From Modestobacter sp. VKM Ac-2986 (GTDB lineage: Bacteria > Actinomycetota > Actinomycetes > Mycobacteriales > Geodermatophilaceae): 64,000 nt of DNA. The translations under genes and the position numbers were made by a program. Below are positions 1 through 8,203 of this stretch, piece by piece (position 1 is the first letter of the stretch; each line of letters begins with the position of its first letter). The stretch covers positions 434,001-498,000 of the forward strand of contig NZ_JAPVBH010000004.1 of assembly GCF_026967795.1 (NCBI RefSeq), read 5' to 3'. Under the pieces are notes generated by a model. It worked only from the letters and a program-made list of their open reading frames with translations. It made no database searches and was not told the origin of the DNA.

Positions 1-464
1 TCGAACGGGGTGCCGGCCAGCGAGCCCAGCCAGGTGACCGAGCCGCCGGTCAGCGTCGTCCGGGCGGCCTGCTCCAGCCAGGTGGAGGTCGCCGTCCGGT
101 AGCGGTTGGTGAAGAAGACGACCGAGGCCACGCCGGCCTCCTCGGCGGCGGCGACCACCCGGTCGGCGGCAGCGACCGACAGGGCCACCGGCTTCTCCAG
201 CAGCAGGTGCTTGCCGGCGGCGGCGGCGCGCTCGGCGAGCGGGGCCTGCACGTCCGGCGGCAGCGAGATGCTGACCGCGTCGACGTCGGCCAGCAGCGCG
301 TCGAGGTCGTCGGTGCCAGGGACGTCGAACTCCGCGCCGGCCTCCTGGGCCTTGGTCAGGTCGCGGCCCCAGATGCCGGCGAGCTCGGCGCCGGGGTGCC
401 CGGCCAGCGACGCCGCGTGCACGGTGCGGGCCCAGAAGCCGGTGCCCAGGACGCCGAAGCGCAC
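1..464 (-). CDS. Gfo/Idh/MocA-family NAD(P)-dependent oxidoreductase (partial, N-terminal part)
   Basis: Reading in from the right, the protein begins MRFGVLGTGFWARTVHAA, a Rossmann glycine-rich dinucleotide-binding motif (GxGxxG-like). The family motif LLLEKPVALS, whose EKP lysine is catalytic, follows near residue 95. About 154 residues are present; the substrate-binding C-terminal domain lies outside the window. The start is a GTG preceded by AAGGGAG about eight bases upstream. Members oxidise sugars, inositols or related polyols with NAD(P), but the substrate cannot be told from this half. It lies downstream of upp on the same strand with a 68-nt gap. Confidence is high for the family and none for the substrate. 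Confidence 0.85.
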   Translation of the reverse strand, partial: MRFGVLGTGFWARTVHAASLAGHPGAELAGIWGRDLTKAQEAGAEFDVPGTDDLDALLADVDAVSISLPPDVQAPLAERAAAAGKHLLLEKPVALSVAAADRVVAAAEEAGVASVVFFTNRYRTATSTWLEQAARTTLTGGSVTWLGSLAGTPF

Positions 465-532
465 CTCAGACTCCCTTCTCGGGTCCACCCACGGTCATGC
501 TCGTGCTCGCTGCGAGGCTCACTGCGTCGTGT

Positions 533-1156
533 TCAGACCGCGCCGAACTGGCGGTCGCCGGCGTCGCCGAGGCCCGGGACGATGTAGGCGTTCTCGTTGA
601 GCCGCTCGTCGACGCTGGCGGTGAACACCCGCAGCGGCAACCCGGACTCCTCCAGCCGCTGCAGCCCCTCGGGGGCGGCGAGGGCGCAGAGCACGGTGAT
701 GTCGGTGGCGCCGCGGTCGGTGAGCAGGGTGCAGCAGTTCACCAGTGAGCCGCCGGTGGCCAGCATCGGGTCCAGGACGAAGACGTGCCGGTCGACCAGC
801 GTGGCCGGCAGCGAGGCCATGTAGGGCTCGGGCTCGAAGGTGACCTCGTTGCGGGCCAGGCCGACGAAGCCCATCTGCGACTCCGGCAGCATGCTGTGCG
901 CGGTCTCGGCCATGCCCAGGCCCGCGCGCAGCACCGGGACGATCAGCGGCGGGCTGGCCAGCCGGTAGCCGGTGGTGGTGGTGACCGGGGTGGTGATCTG
1001 GTCCTCGGCCACGCCGAGGTCGCGGGTGGCCTCGTAGACCAGGAACGTCGTCAGGTCCCGCAGCGCGGCGCGGAAGGTGGCGTTGTCGCTGCGCTCGTCC
1101 CGCATCTTCGACAGGCGGGCACGGGCGAGCGGGTGGTCGACGACGGTCAGCTGCAC
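533..1156 (-). CDS. upp: uracil phosphoribosyltransferase
   Basis: The product converts uracil and PRPP to UMP and diphosphate in the cytosol, the last step of uracil salvage. The 207-residue protein has the normal length. It starts [20 protein letters not shown] and carries the PRPP-binding loop [11 protein letters not shown] and the C-terminal uracil-binding segment ending in [14 protein letters not shown] chose the GTG nine bases inside another in-frame GTG because the protein then begins at the conserved family N-terminus. It follows a helix-turn-helix gene on the same strand after a hairpin. The thymidine phosphorylase and cytidine deaminase further along the window would supply its uracil indirectly. 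Confidence 0.96.
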   Translation of the reverse strand: MQLTVVDHPLARARLSKMRDERSDNATFRAALRDLTTFLVYEATRDLGVAEDQITTPVTTTTGYRLASPPLIVPVLRAGLGMAETAHSMLPESQMGFVGLARNEVTFEPEPYMASLPATLVDRHVFVLDPMLATGGSLVNCCTLLTDRGATDITVLCALAAPEGLQRLEESGLPLRVFTASVDERLNENAYIVPGLGDAGDRQFGAV

Positions 1157-1202
1157 GCCGCACACCGTAACGGCCCTGGCGACGCGCCGTCCCGGCCCCG
1201 CT

Positions 1203-1246
1203 GCAGGGGCCCCACCGCCGAGCCCGGCCCCCGACGGGGACCCTGC
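1203..1246 (-). terminator. nested GC-rich hairpin after the HTH gene (divergent member of the dispersed family)
   Basis: The arms at 1203-1213 and 1236-1246 pair with one mismatch (gcaggg/ccctgc outside, cccc/gggg inside). The element starts one base past the stop codon of the helix-turn-helix gene on the minus strand. It resembles the hairpins found after other genes in the window but is less conserved. A terminator role is inferred. Confidence 0.5.
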
Positions 1247-1247
1247 C

Positions 1248-1664
1248 TCATGCCGGCGGGGTCCCGGCGGCGCGCTCGGCGTGGTGGCAGCGGTCCTGGT
1301 AGGCGAGCAGGTCGGCCAGCCGCACCCGGCGGTGGCGCCGGGGCTGGTCGTAGGGGATGACGCCGGAGTCCAGCAGCCGGACCAGCGTGGGCCGGCTGAC
1401 GCCCAGCAGCACCGCGGCCTGCTGGGTCGACAGCACCGGCTCGTGGCAGGACAGGGTGACCGGCCGCCCCTCGGCCAAGGCGGCCGCGGCGAGCTGCAGC
1501 ACCTCGACCAGCTCGGCCGGCAGCGGCCGCCGGTCGCCGCCACCGGGACCGGCCGACCAGGAGACGCCTGCGGGCAGGGCCGCGAGCAGCTCGGTCAGCT
1601 GCGCGGTGACGGCGGGGTCGGCCGGCGGGTCGACCGTGTGTTCGGCAGCGGCTGCGGAGTGCAC
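1248..1664 (-). CDS. excisionase/MerR-type helix-turn-helix DNA-binding protein
   Basis: This 138-residue protein has an acidic, alanine-rich N-terminal half of unknown role. Residues about 78-125 form an HTH_17 (excisionase-family) domain: [22 protein letters not shown], split by the recognition helix, then a basic wing with [15 protein letters not shown]. This arrangement is common in small actinobacterial regulators and antitoxin-like proteins. No toxin gene is beside it. The GTG start lies six bases after a TATGCT hexamer, so the message may be leaderless. It is divergent from the Mrp operon and could act on that intergenic region or on upp, but this is conjecture. Confidence 0.75.
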   Translation of the reverse strand: MHSAAAAEHTVDPPADPAVTAQLTELLAALPAGVSWSAGPGGGDRRPLPAELVEVLQLAAAALAEGRPVTLSCHEPVLSTQQAAVLLGVSRPTLVRLLDSGVIPYDQPRRHRRVRLADLLAYQDRCHHAERAAGTPPA

Positions 1665-1670
1665 GCGGAG

Positions 1671-1676
1671 AGCATA
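1671..1676 (-). promoter_or_regulatory. -10 hexamer TATGCT, leaderless promoter of the HTH gene
   Basis: TATGCT on the minus strand is separated from the GTG start by six bases, which puts the expected transcription start at the start codon. A TTCGAC-like -35 lies 19 bases upstream. Called by eye. Confidence 0.5.
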
Positions 1677-1718
1677 GGCCGCTCAGATCGCTCAAGTCGA
1701 ACAAATCGAAAGCCCCTG

Positions 1719-1724
1719 TTAGGC
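1719..1724 (+). promoter_or_regulatory. -10 hexamer TAGGCT, probable promoter of the mnh operon
   Basis: TAGGCT sits about 36 bases before the mnhA start. TCGAAC and TCGAAA lie upstream and could supply a -35 or an operator half-site; the two form a direct repeat five bases apart. A GGGAGACGC ribosome site follows, so this transcript has a short leader. Confidence 0.45.
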
Positions 1725-1759
1725 TGGCCTCACCGCCGCCCGTCCTACCCGGGAGACGC

Positions 1760-4639
1760 ATGACCGCACTGCTCGCCCTGCACCTGGTGGCCGCCCTGGC
1801 CGCCCCGCTCCTCGTCCGCTGGTGGGGCCGGCCGGCCTACCTGGCGCTGGCCCTGGTCCCCGGCGCGGCCTTCGTCTGGGTGCTGGCGCAGTTGTCCGCG
1901 GTCACCGACGGCCGCGCGGTCACCGAGACCACCTCGTGGATCCCCACCCTGGACCTGGCGATCACGCTGCGCCTGGACCAGCTCTCGCTCACCATCGCCG
2001 CCCTGGTCACCGGGGTCGGCGCGCTCGTGCTCGTCTACTGCTCGCGCTACTTCGAGGCCGACGACGAGGGCCTGGGCCGGTTCGCCGGCACGCTCACCGC
2101 CTTCGCCGGCTCCATGCTCGGCCTCGTCCTGGCCGACGACATGCTCCTGCTCTACGTGTTCTGGGAGCTCACGACCGTCTTCTCGTTCCTGCTGATCGGC
2201 GGCTCGGGCGGCCGGCTGGCCGGGCGGCGCGCCGCCAGCCAGGCGCTGGTGCTCACCACCGCCGGCGGGCTGGCGATGCTCGTCGGGCTGATCCTGCTGG
2301 GCTCGGCCAGCGGCAGCTTCCTGCTCTCGGAGGTCGTCGCCGACCCGGGCAGCGGCCCGCTCCTGGTCGCCGGCACGGTGCTGGTGCTCGTCGGGGCGAT
2401 CACGAAGTCGGCGATGGTGCCCTTCCACTTCTGGCTGCCCGCGGCCATGGAGGCACCCACACCGGTCAGCGCCTACCTGCACGCCGCGGCCATGGTGAAG
2501 GGCGGCATCTACCTGGTCGCCCGGTTGGCCCCCGGCCTGGCCGAGGTCCCCGGCTGGCGGCCGATCGTGCTGGGTCTGGGCCTGGCCACGATGCTCGTGG
2601 GCGGCTACCGCGCCCTGCGCCAGCACGACCTCAAGCTCCTGCTCGCCTTCGGCACCGTCAGCCAACTGGGCTTCCTGATGGTCCTGGTCGGCGCCGGCAG
2701 CGCCGAGCTGGCCGCCGCGGGACTGGTGATGACCGTCGCGCACGCGCTGTTCAAGTCCACCCTCTTCCTCACCGTCGGGGTGATCGACCACGCCACCGGC
2801 GTCCGCGACCTGCGCCGGCTGTCCGGCCTGGGCCGGCGGCTGCCGGTGGTGGCCGTCATCGGCACGCTGGCCGCGGCCTCCATGGCCGGCCTCCCGCCGA
2901 TGCTGGGCTTCGTCGGCAAGGAGGCGGCCTTCACCGCCCTGCTCGACGGCGGGCTCCCCGACCGGACGACGGCGCTCGTGGTGCTGACCGGCCTCGTGCT
3001 CGGCTCGGTGCTGACCGTGGCGTACTCGGCCCGCTTCGTCTGGGGGGCGTTCGCCCGCAAGCCCGGGCTGGCCGCGACCGAGCCCGCCGAGCTGGTCCAC
3101 CCGCCGGCCGCGCTGTTCCTCACCGCCCCCGCCGTCCTCGCGCTGTGCGGGCTCGCGCTCGGACCGGCCAGCCCGCTGCTCGACCGGCTGGTCACCGGGC
3201 ACGCCGCCGCCCTGCCGCTGATCGCCCCCGAGGCCGAGCACCTGGCGCTCTGGCACGGCCTGCAGCCGGCGCTGGCGCTGTCCGCGGTGACCGTCATCGG
3301 TGGTGCCGCCCTGTTCGCCGTGCGCGCCCGGGTCACCCGGCTGCAGCAGCGGCTGGCCGTCGGGGCGTCGGCCGACGAGGGCTACTGGAACACGATGCAG
3401 GGCCTGGACCGCCTCGCGGTGCTGGTCACCGGCACCACCCAGCGCGGCTCCCTGCCGGCCTACCTCGGCACGATCCTGGTCGTCGTCCTGGCGCTGCCCG
3501 GCAGCGTGCTGGTGTTCCGCGCGCCGTGGCCCGACGAGTGGCGGGCGTGGGACTCCCCCGTCCAGGCCCTGGTCGGCGCCACCGCGCTGGTCGCCGCGGT
3601 GCTGGCCGTGCGGATCCGGCAGCGGCTGTCGGCGGTGCTGGTCGTCGGCGTGACCGGCTACGCCCTGGCCGTGCTGTTCGTGCTGCAGGGGGCACCCGAC
3701 CTGGCCCTGACCCAGTTCCTGGTCGAGACGCTGTCCCTGGTCACCTTCGTGCTGGTGCTGCGCAAGCTGCCCAAGGACATCACCGAGCGGCACCGGCCCC
3801 GTGAGCGCGCCTTCCGCGGCGTGATCGCCGTCTGCGTCGGCGCCTTCATGGCCGCCGTGGGTGCGGTGGCGCTGGCCGCCCGCACCGCCGCGCCGGTGTC
3901 GGTCGACTACCCGGCGGAGGCCTACTCCTTCGGTGGCGGGGAGAACATCGTCAACGTCACCCTGGTCGACATCCGCGCCTGGGACACCCTCGGTGAGATC
4001 TCCCTGCTGGTCGTGGCCGCCACCGGCGTGGCCAGCCTGGTGTTCCTGCGTCGGCGCACCGGGACCGTCGAGCGCGCACCCGGCCAGGCCCCGGCCGCGC
4101 CCCCGGCCCGCTGGGCCCCCCGCAACCGCTGGCTCGCCGCCAGCGCGACGCTGCCCCCGCAGCGCCGGTCGGTGGTGCTCGAGGTGGTCACCCGGGTGCT
4201 GTTCCACACGATCGTCGTGTTCTCCCTGTACCTGCTGTTCACCGGGCACAACGAGCCCGGCGGCGGCTTCGCCGGCGGACTGGTGGCCGGGCTGGCGCTC
4301 GTGCTGCGGTACCTGGCCGGCGGCCGCTACGAGCTCGGTGAGGCCGCTCCGGTCGACCCGGGCCTGCTGATGGGCGCCGGGCTGCTGTTCGCCGGCGGCA
4401 CCGGAGTGGTCGGGCTCGCCCTGGGCGCCGAGGTGCTCCAGACGGCGATCCTGCAGACCACACTGCCGGTGCTGGGCGACGTCAAGCTCGTGACCAGCCT
4501 CTTCTTCGACATCGGCGTCTACCTGATCGTGCTGGGCCTCGTGCTCGACGTCCTCCGCAGCCTGGGTGCAGAGCTGGACCGCCAGGTCGACGAGGACGAC
4601 CCCGTCGACTCCACCCCCGAGGAGGTGATCGTCCGATGA
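1760..4639 (+). CDS. mnhA: Na+/H+ antiporter Mrp/Mnh subunit A fused to subunit B
   Basis: This is the main subunit of the multi-subunit cation/proton antiporter, an integral membrane relative of complex I subunit NuoL. The 959-residue protein has an NADH-ubiquinone oxidoreductase chain-5-like part (about 1-515) with conserved membrane lysine and histidine segments such as MVPFHFWLPAAMEAPTPVSA. A DUF4040/MbhD-like stretch follows near 595-700. A C-terminal MnhB domain (about 800-940) carries FTGHNEPGGGFAGGL. Many bacteria encode A and B separately; here they are fused, which explains why no separate mnhB is seen. The start has GGGAGACGC upstream. The stop overlaps mnhC by ATGA, implying translational coupling. 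The complex expels Na+ and buffers cytoplasmic pH. Confidence 0.95.
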   Translation: MTALLALHLVAALAAPLLVRWWGRPAYLALALVPGAAFVWVLAQLSAVTDGRAVTETTSWIPTLDLAITLRLDQLSLTIAALVTGVGALVLVYCSRYFEADDEGLGRFAGTLTAFAGSMLGLVLADDMLLLYVFWELTTVFSFLLIGGSGGRLAGRRAASQALVLTTAGGLAMLVGLILLGSASGSFLLSEVVADPGSGPLLVAGTVLVLVGAITKSAMVPFHFWLPAAMEAPTPVSAYLHAAAMVKGGIYLVARLAPGLAEVPGWRPIVLGLGLATMLVGGYRALRQHDLKLLLAFGTVSQLGFLMVLVGAGSAELAAAGLVMTVAHALFKSTLFLTVGVIDHATGVRDLRRLSGLGRRLPVVAVIGTLAAASMAGLPPMLGFVGKEAAFTALLDGGLPDRTTALVVLTGLVLGSVLTVAYSARFVWGAFARKPGLAATEPAELVHPPAALFLTAPAVLALCGLALGPASPLLDRLVTGHAAALPLIAPEAEHLALWHGLQPALALSAVTVIGGAALFAVRARVTRLQQRLAVGASADEGYWNTMQGLDRLAVLVTGTTQRGSLPAYLGTILVVVLALPGSVLVFRAPWPDEWRAWDSPVQALVGATALVAAVLAVRIRQRLSAVLVVGVTGYALAVLFVLQGAPDLALTQFLVETLSLVTFVLVLRKLPKDITERHRPRERAFRGVIAVCVGAFMAAVGAVALAARTAAPVSVDYPAEAYSFGGGENIVNVTLVDIRAWDTLGEISLLVVAATGVASLVFLRRRTGTVERAPGQAPAAPPARWAPRNRWLAASATLPPQRRSVVLEVVTRVLFHTIVVFSLYLLFTGHNEPGGGFAGGLVAGLALVLRYLAGGRYELGEAAPVDPGLLMGAGLLFAGGTGVVGLALGAEVLQTAILQTTLPVLGDVKLVTSLFFDIGVYLIVLGLVLDVLRSLGAELDRQVDEDDPVDSTPEEVIVR

Positions 4640-5121
4640 CCCCCACCGTCGTCCTGCCCGTGGTGATCGGCGGCCTGTACGCCGCCGGTGTCTACCTGCT
4701 GATGGACCGCAGCCTCACCCGGGTGCTGCTGGGCTTCCTGCTGCTGGGCAACGCGACCAACCTGCTGCTGCTGTCCAGCGGAGGCCCGGCCGGCCTGGCG
4801 CCGATCCTGGGTGTCTCCGAACCCGAGGAGATGAGCGACCCGCTCCCCCAGGCCTTCGCGCTCACCGCGGTCGTCATCACCTTCGGCATCACCGCCTTCC
4901 TGCTGGCGGTGATCTACCGCTCCTGGCGGCTGGTCCGCCAGGAGGTGGTCGGCGTCGACGAGGAGGACCGCCGGGTCGCCGCCCGCGAGGCGATGGACGC
5001 CGACGACCTCGACCCCGACGACCTGGACCCCGACGACCGGCCGGCGGCGCACGCCGACAGCCTGCCCGTCGCGGCCTCGGACGACGTGGACCTGCCCGCG
5101 ACGACGCGGAGCCGCTCGTGA
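4636..5121 (+). CDS. mnhC: Na+/H+ antiporter subunit C (NuoK-like)
   Basis: The 161-residue protein has three transmembrane helices resembling NuoK: an N-terminal helix with VVIGGLYAAGVYLL, a second with GFLLLGNATNLLLL, and a third around ALTAVVITFGITAFLLAVIY. Past residue 100 comes a hydrophilic, strongly acidic tail with DDLDPDDLDPDD that is longer than in most MnhC proteins (about 110-130 residues). The tail is low-complexity and probably cytoplasmic. It overlaps mnhA by ATGA and mnhD by GTGA within the same operon. The family call is secure; the tail's role is unknown. Confidence 0.95.
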   Translation: MTPTVVLPVVIGGLYAAGVYLLMDRSLTRVLLGFLLLGNATNLLLLSSGGPAGLAPILGVSEPEEMSDPLPQAFALTAVVITFGITAFLLAVIYRSWRLVRQEVVGVDEEDRRVAAREAMDADDLDPDDLDPDDRPAAHADSLPVAASDDVDLPATTRSRS

Positions 5122-6857
5122 TCAGCGTCCTGACCCCTCTGCCGGTGCTGCTGCCGCTGCTCGGGGCGGCCGGCGCGCTGCTGGTCGGCCGGCACCCGCG
5201 GACCCAGCGGACGCTCAGCACCCTGGTGCTCAGCGCCGTGCTGGCCGTGTCGGTGGCCCTGCTGGTGCTGGCCGACGAGAGCGGCGCGCACGCGGTGTCG
5301 GTCGGCGGCTGGCCGGTGCCGCTGGGCGTCGTGCTGGTGGTCGACCGGCTCTCGGCGCTGATGCTGGTCGTGGCCAGCACGGTGGCCCTCGCCGTCCTGG
5401 TCTTCGCCGTGGGCCAGGGCTCGGCCGACGGCGACGAGGAGACGCCGCTGTCGATCTTCCACCCGACGTTCCTGGTGTTGATCGCCGGCGTGAGCAACGC
5501 CTTCCTGGCCGGCGACCTGTTCAACCTCTACGTCGGCTTCGAGATCCTGCTGACCGCCAGCTACGTGCTGCTGACCCTGGGCGGCTCCGCGCCGCGGATC
5601 CGGGCCGGCATCACCTACATCGTGGTCAGCCTGCTCAGCTCGCTGCTGTTCCTGGCCGCCATCGCGCTCGTCTACGCCGCGACCGGCACGGTCAACATGG
5701 CCCAGCTCGCCGTCCGGCTGGCCGAGCTGCCCGAGGGCACGCAGCTGCTGCTGCAGTCGATGCTGCTCGTGGCCTTCTGCATCAAGGCGGCGGTCTTCCC
5801 GCTGTCGGCGTGGCTGCCCGACAGCTACCCCACCGCGCCGGCCCCGGTCACCGCCGTCTTCGCCGGGCTGCTCACCAAGGTCGGCGTCTACGCCGTCATC
5901 CGCACCCAGACCCTGCTGTTCCCCGGCGGGGCGCTGGACGACGTGCTGATGTGGGCGGCGCTGGCCACCATGGTGATCGGCATCCTGGGCGCGGTCGCGC
6001 AGACCGACATCCGCCGGATCCTGTCCTTCACCCTGGTCAGCCACATCGGCTACATGGTCTTCGGCATCGCCCTCGGGACGAGTGCCGGCCTGGCCGGGGC
6101 GGTCTTCTACGTCGCCCACCACATCGCCATCCAGACCACGCTGTTCCTGGTCGCCGGGCTGGTCGAGCGCCAAGGCGGGTCGACGTCGGTCGACCGGCTC
6201 GGTGGCCTGGCCCGCTCCTCCCCGCTGCTGGCGCTGCTGTTCTTCGTGCCGGCGATGAACCTGGCCGGCATCCCGCCGCTGTCGGGCTTCATCGGCAAGC
6301 TCGGGCTGCTGGAGGCCGGGGTCGCCGACGGCAGCTGGCCGGCGATGGTGCTGGTCGGCGGCGCCGTCGTCACCAGCCTGCTCACCCTGGTCGCCATCGC
6401 CCGGGTCTGGACCCGGGCCTTCTGGCGGCCCGCGGTGCAGGCACCCGGCGCCGACACCGCCGCGGCGGCAGCCGCCGACGCCGGCCCGGAGACCACCCCC
6501 GAGCCGGTCGCGGTCACCGCCGGCACCCCGGCCCCGGCTCCCGGCGGCAGCACCGCCACGAGGCGGCGTCCCCGGACGGTGGCCCGGGCCCGGGCCTGGG
6601 CCCGGCACACCGCCGTCGCCACCGACACCGGGCCGTCGCAGGACGGCTTCGGCGACCGGCACCTGGACCCCCGGCCCGGACCGGACCGGCCGCTGCCGGG
6701 CGTGATGCTCGGCGCCGCCTCGGCGATGGTGGCGCTGACCGTGGCGCTCACGGTGGTCGCCGGCCCGCTCTACGGCTACACCGACCGCGCCGCCGGGGAC
6801 CTGCTCGACCGCACGCCCTACCTGGAGTCGGTGTTCGGCGGGGAGACGGTCCGATGA
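5118..6857 (+). CDS. mnhD: Na+/H+ antiporter subunit D (NuoM/N-like)
   Basis: The product is the second proton-translocating antiporter-like subunit. The 579-residue protein carries the chain-4/2-like core (about 1-440), including FCIKAAVFPLSAWLPDSYP and GFIGKLGLLEAG. Between residues about 440 and 530, before the last membrane helix, is an Ala/Pro/Thr/Arg-rich stretch with no membrane character that is not usual in the family (typically 490-500 residues). The final helix and tail resume with GVMLGAASAMVALTVAL. The GTG start overlaps mnhC by four bases, and the stop overlaps mnhE by ATGA. The insertion is in frame with no sign of frameshift. Confidence 0.94.
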   Translation: MISVLTPLPVLLPLLGAAGALLVGRHPRTQRTLSTLVLSAVLAVSVALLVLADESGAHAVSVGGWPVPLGVVLVVDRLSALMLVVASTVALAVLVFAVGQGSADGDEETPLSIFHPTFLVLIAGVSNAFLAGDLFNLYVGFEILLTASYVLLTLGGSAPRIRAGITYIVVSLLSSLLFLAAIALVYAATGTVNMAQLAVRLAELPEGTQLLLQSMLLVAFCIKAAVFPLSAWLPDSYPTAPAPVTAVFAGLLTKVGVYAVIRTQTLLFPGGALDDVLMWAALATMVIGILGAVAQTDIRRILSFTLVSHIGYMVFGIALGTSAGLAGAVFYVAHHIAIQTTLFLVAGLVERQGGSTSVDRLGGLARSSPLLALLFFVPAMNLAGIPPLSGFIGKLGLLEAGVADGSWPAMVLVGGAVVTSLLTLVAIARVWTRAFWRPAVQAPGADTAAAAAADAGPETTPEPVAVTAGTPAPAPGGSTATRRRPRTVARARAWARHTAVATDTGPSQDGFGDRHLDPRPGPDRPLPGVMLGAASAMVALTVALTVVAGPLYGYTDRAAGDLLDRTPYLESVFGGETVR

Positions 6858-7450
6858 CCGCCCCCGACGTCGCGCTGCGGCGGCTGCGGGACCAGGTGCC
6901 GCTGCTGGTGGCCCTGGTGCTGGTCTGGAACCTGCTGTGGGGCACCTGGTCCTGGGCGAACCTGATCTCCGGGACCGTCATCGCGATCGCCGTCACCTGG
7001 CTGCTCCCGCTGCCCCCGGTTACCGGCGGTGCGGCGTTCCACCCGGCCGCGGTGCTGCGCTACCTCGCCCACTTCGTGCTCGACCTGGTCACCTCCAGCG
7101 CCCAGGTCGCCTGGGGCGCGCTCCGCCCGGGCCGGCAGGAGGACGGCGCGATCATCATCGTGGCGCTGCGCACCGACTCCGACCTGCTGCTGACCCTGGT
7201 CACCGAGTCGCTGTCGCTGGTGCCCGGCTCGCTCGTCATCGACCTCGACCGCGAGCAGCGCACCGTCGCGCTGCACCTGCTGGCGGTGCGCGACCTGGCC
7301 GCGGTCGAACGGCAGCGCGCCTCGGTGCTCGCCGTCGAGGAGCGCGTCGTGCGCGCGTTCGGGCGGGCCGAGGACATCGCCGCCCTCGACTCCCCCGCGC
7401 CGGCCACGACAGCACCCGCCCCCGCCCTCGACGAGAGGACCACGTCATGA
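6854..7450 (+). CDS. mnhE: Na+/H+ antiporter subunit E
   Basis: The 198-residue protein has two N-terminal membrane helices, the first around PLLVALVLVWNLLWGTWSW. A cytoplasmic MnhE/PhaE domain follows, with the family signature TLVTESLSLVPGSLVIDLD. The Ala/Pro/Thr-rich C-terminal end is variable in the family. Its ATGA overlaps with mnhD and mnhF keep it in the same translationally coupled operon. Subunit E is thought to help assemble the complex. Confidence 0.94.
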   Translation: MTAPDVALRRLRDQVPLLVALVLVWNLLWGTWSWANLISGTVIAIAVTWLLPLPPVTGGAAFHPAAVLRYLAHFVLDLVTSSAQVAWGALRPGRQEDGAIIIVALRTDSDLLLTLVTESLSLVPGSLVIDLDREQRTVALHLLAVRDLAAVERQRASVLAVEERVVRAFGRAEDIAALDSPAPATTAPAPALDERTTS

Positions 7451-7779
7451 CCGTCGTCTCCGTGCTCGTCTTCGCGATGCTGGGCACCGGCGTGCTGTTC
7501 GCGCTCGTGCGCCTGGCCCTCGGCCCCTCCTTGCTGGACCGGGTGGTCGCCACCGACGCGCTGCTGGTGATCATCTCCGCCGGGCTGGCCGTCTACGCCG
7601 CGCTCACCCGCGACCGGACCGTCGTCCCGGTGCTGGTCGTGGTGGCCCTGCTGGGCTTCGTCGGCACGATCTCGGTGGCCCGCTACGTCGGCGGCATGCT
7701 GCCCGAGCCGGCCGACGACCCCGGCACGCCGGGGGCCACGACGGCCGGCGACGCCCCCGCCGAGGAGGTGCGGCCGTGA
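7447..7779 (+). CDS. mnhF: Na+/H+ antiporter subunit F
   Basis: The 110-residue protein has three hydrophobic helices and the MnhF signature RLALGPSLLDRVVATDALL between the first two. The last 25 residues are a soluble acidic tail. It overlaps mnhE by ATGA and mnhG by GTGA. It is a small membrane subunit of the Mrp antiporter. Confidence 0.94.
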   Translation: MTVVSVLVFAMLGTGVLFALVRLALGPSLLDRVVATDALLVIISAGLAVYAALTRDRTVVPVLVVVALLGFVGTISVARYVGGMLPEPADDPGTPGATTAGDAPAEEVRP

Positions 7780-8156
7780 ACGACGTGGACTCCGTGGCCG
7801 ACGTCGTCGCGATGGCCTGCCTGCTGCTGGGCGCGTTCCTCTGCCTCACCGCCGGGGTCGGCCTGCTGCGCTTCCGGGACGTGCTGTCCCGGATGCACGC
7901 CGGCACCAAGCCGCAGGCGGTCGGGGTGCTGCTGATCATGACCGGCGCCGCGATCCGGCTGGAGGGGTCGTCGGTGACCTGGATGCTGCTGCTGGTCGCG
8001 CTCTTCCAGCTCCTCACCGCCCCGGTCAGCGCGCACCTGGTCAGCCGGATCGCCTACCGGCGCCGCCACGTGCGCCGCGACCGCCTGCTGGTCGACGAGC
8101 TGGCCGTCACCCGGCCGGCCGCGACACCCGGGGACGGGACGCCGACCGGACCGTGA
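7776..8156 (+). CDS. mnhG: Na+/H+ antiporter subunit G
   Basis: The 126-residue protein has three membrane helices and the PhaG/MnhG signature LLRFRDVLSRMHAGTKPQ between the first and second. The GTG start overlaps mnhF. It is the last antiporter gene; the A+B, C, D, E, F, G set is then complete. A GTG in frame with deoC overlaps its stop, so some readthrough coupling to deoC cannot be excluded. Confidence 0.94.
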   Translation: MNDVDSVADVVAMACLLLGAFLCLTAGVGLLRFRDVLSRMHAGTKPQAVGVLLIMTGAAIRLEGSSVTWMLLLVALFQLLTAPVSAHLVSRIAYRRRHVRRDRLLVDELAVTRPAATPGDGTPTGP

Positions 8157-8168
8157 CCCGGGTGGGCG

Positions 8169-8184
8169 CCGGACCCGGGTCCGG
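8169..8184. promoter_or_regulatory. 16-bp perfect palindrome upstream of deoC
   Basis: CCGGACCCGGGTCCGG is fully self-complementary. It ends 20 bases before the deoC start, immediately ahead of a GAGAAT hexamer that may be the -10. The position suits a repressor operator, or a small terminator for mnhG; neither is proven. Confidence 0.35.
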
Positions 8185-8203
8185 AACGGTGGAGAATGCC
8201 CGC

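Noticed and set aside
1248-1664. HTH protein as the antitoxin of a toxin-antitoxin pair
   Set aside because: No small toxin-like gene lies next to it; upp and the Mrp operon are its neighbours.
1745-4249. 834-residue open frame on the minus strand opposite mnhA
   Set aside because: It is Gln/Gly/Arg/His-rich with no domain pattern, an artefact of very high GC on the strand opposite a clear membrane protein gene.
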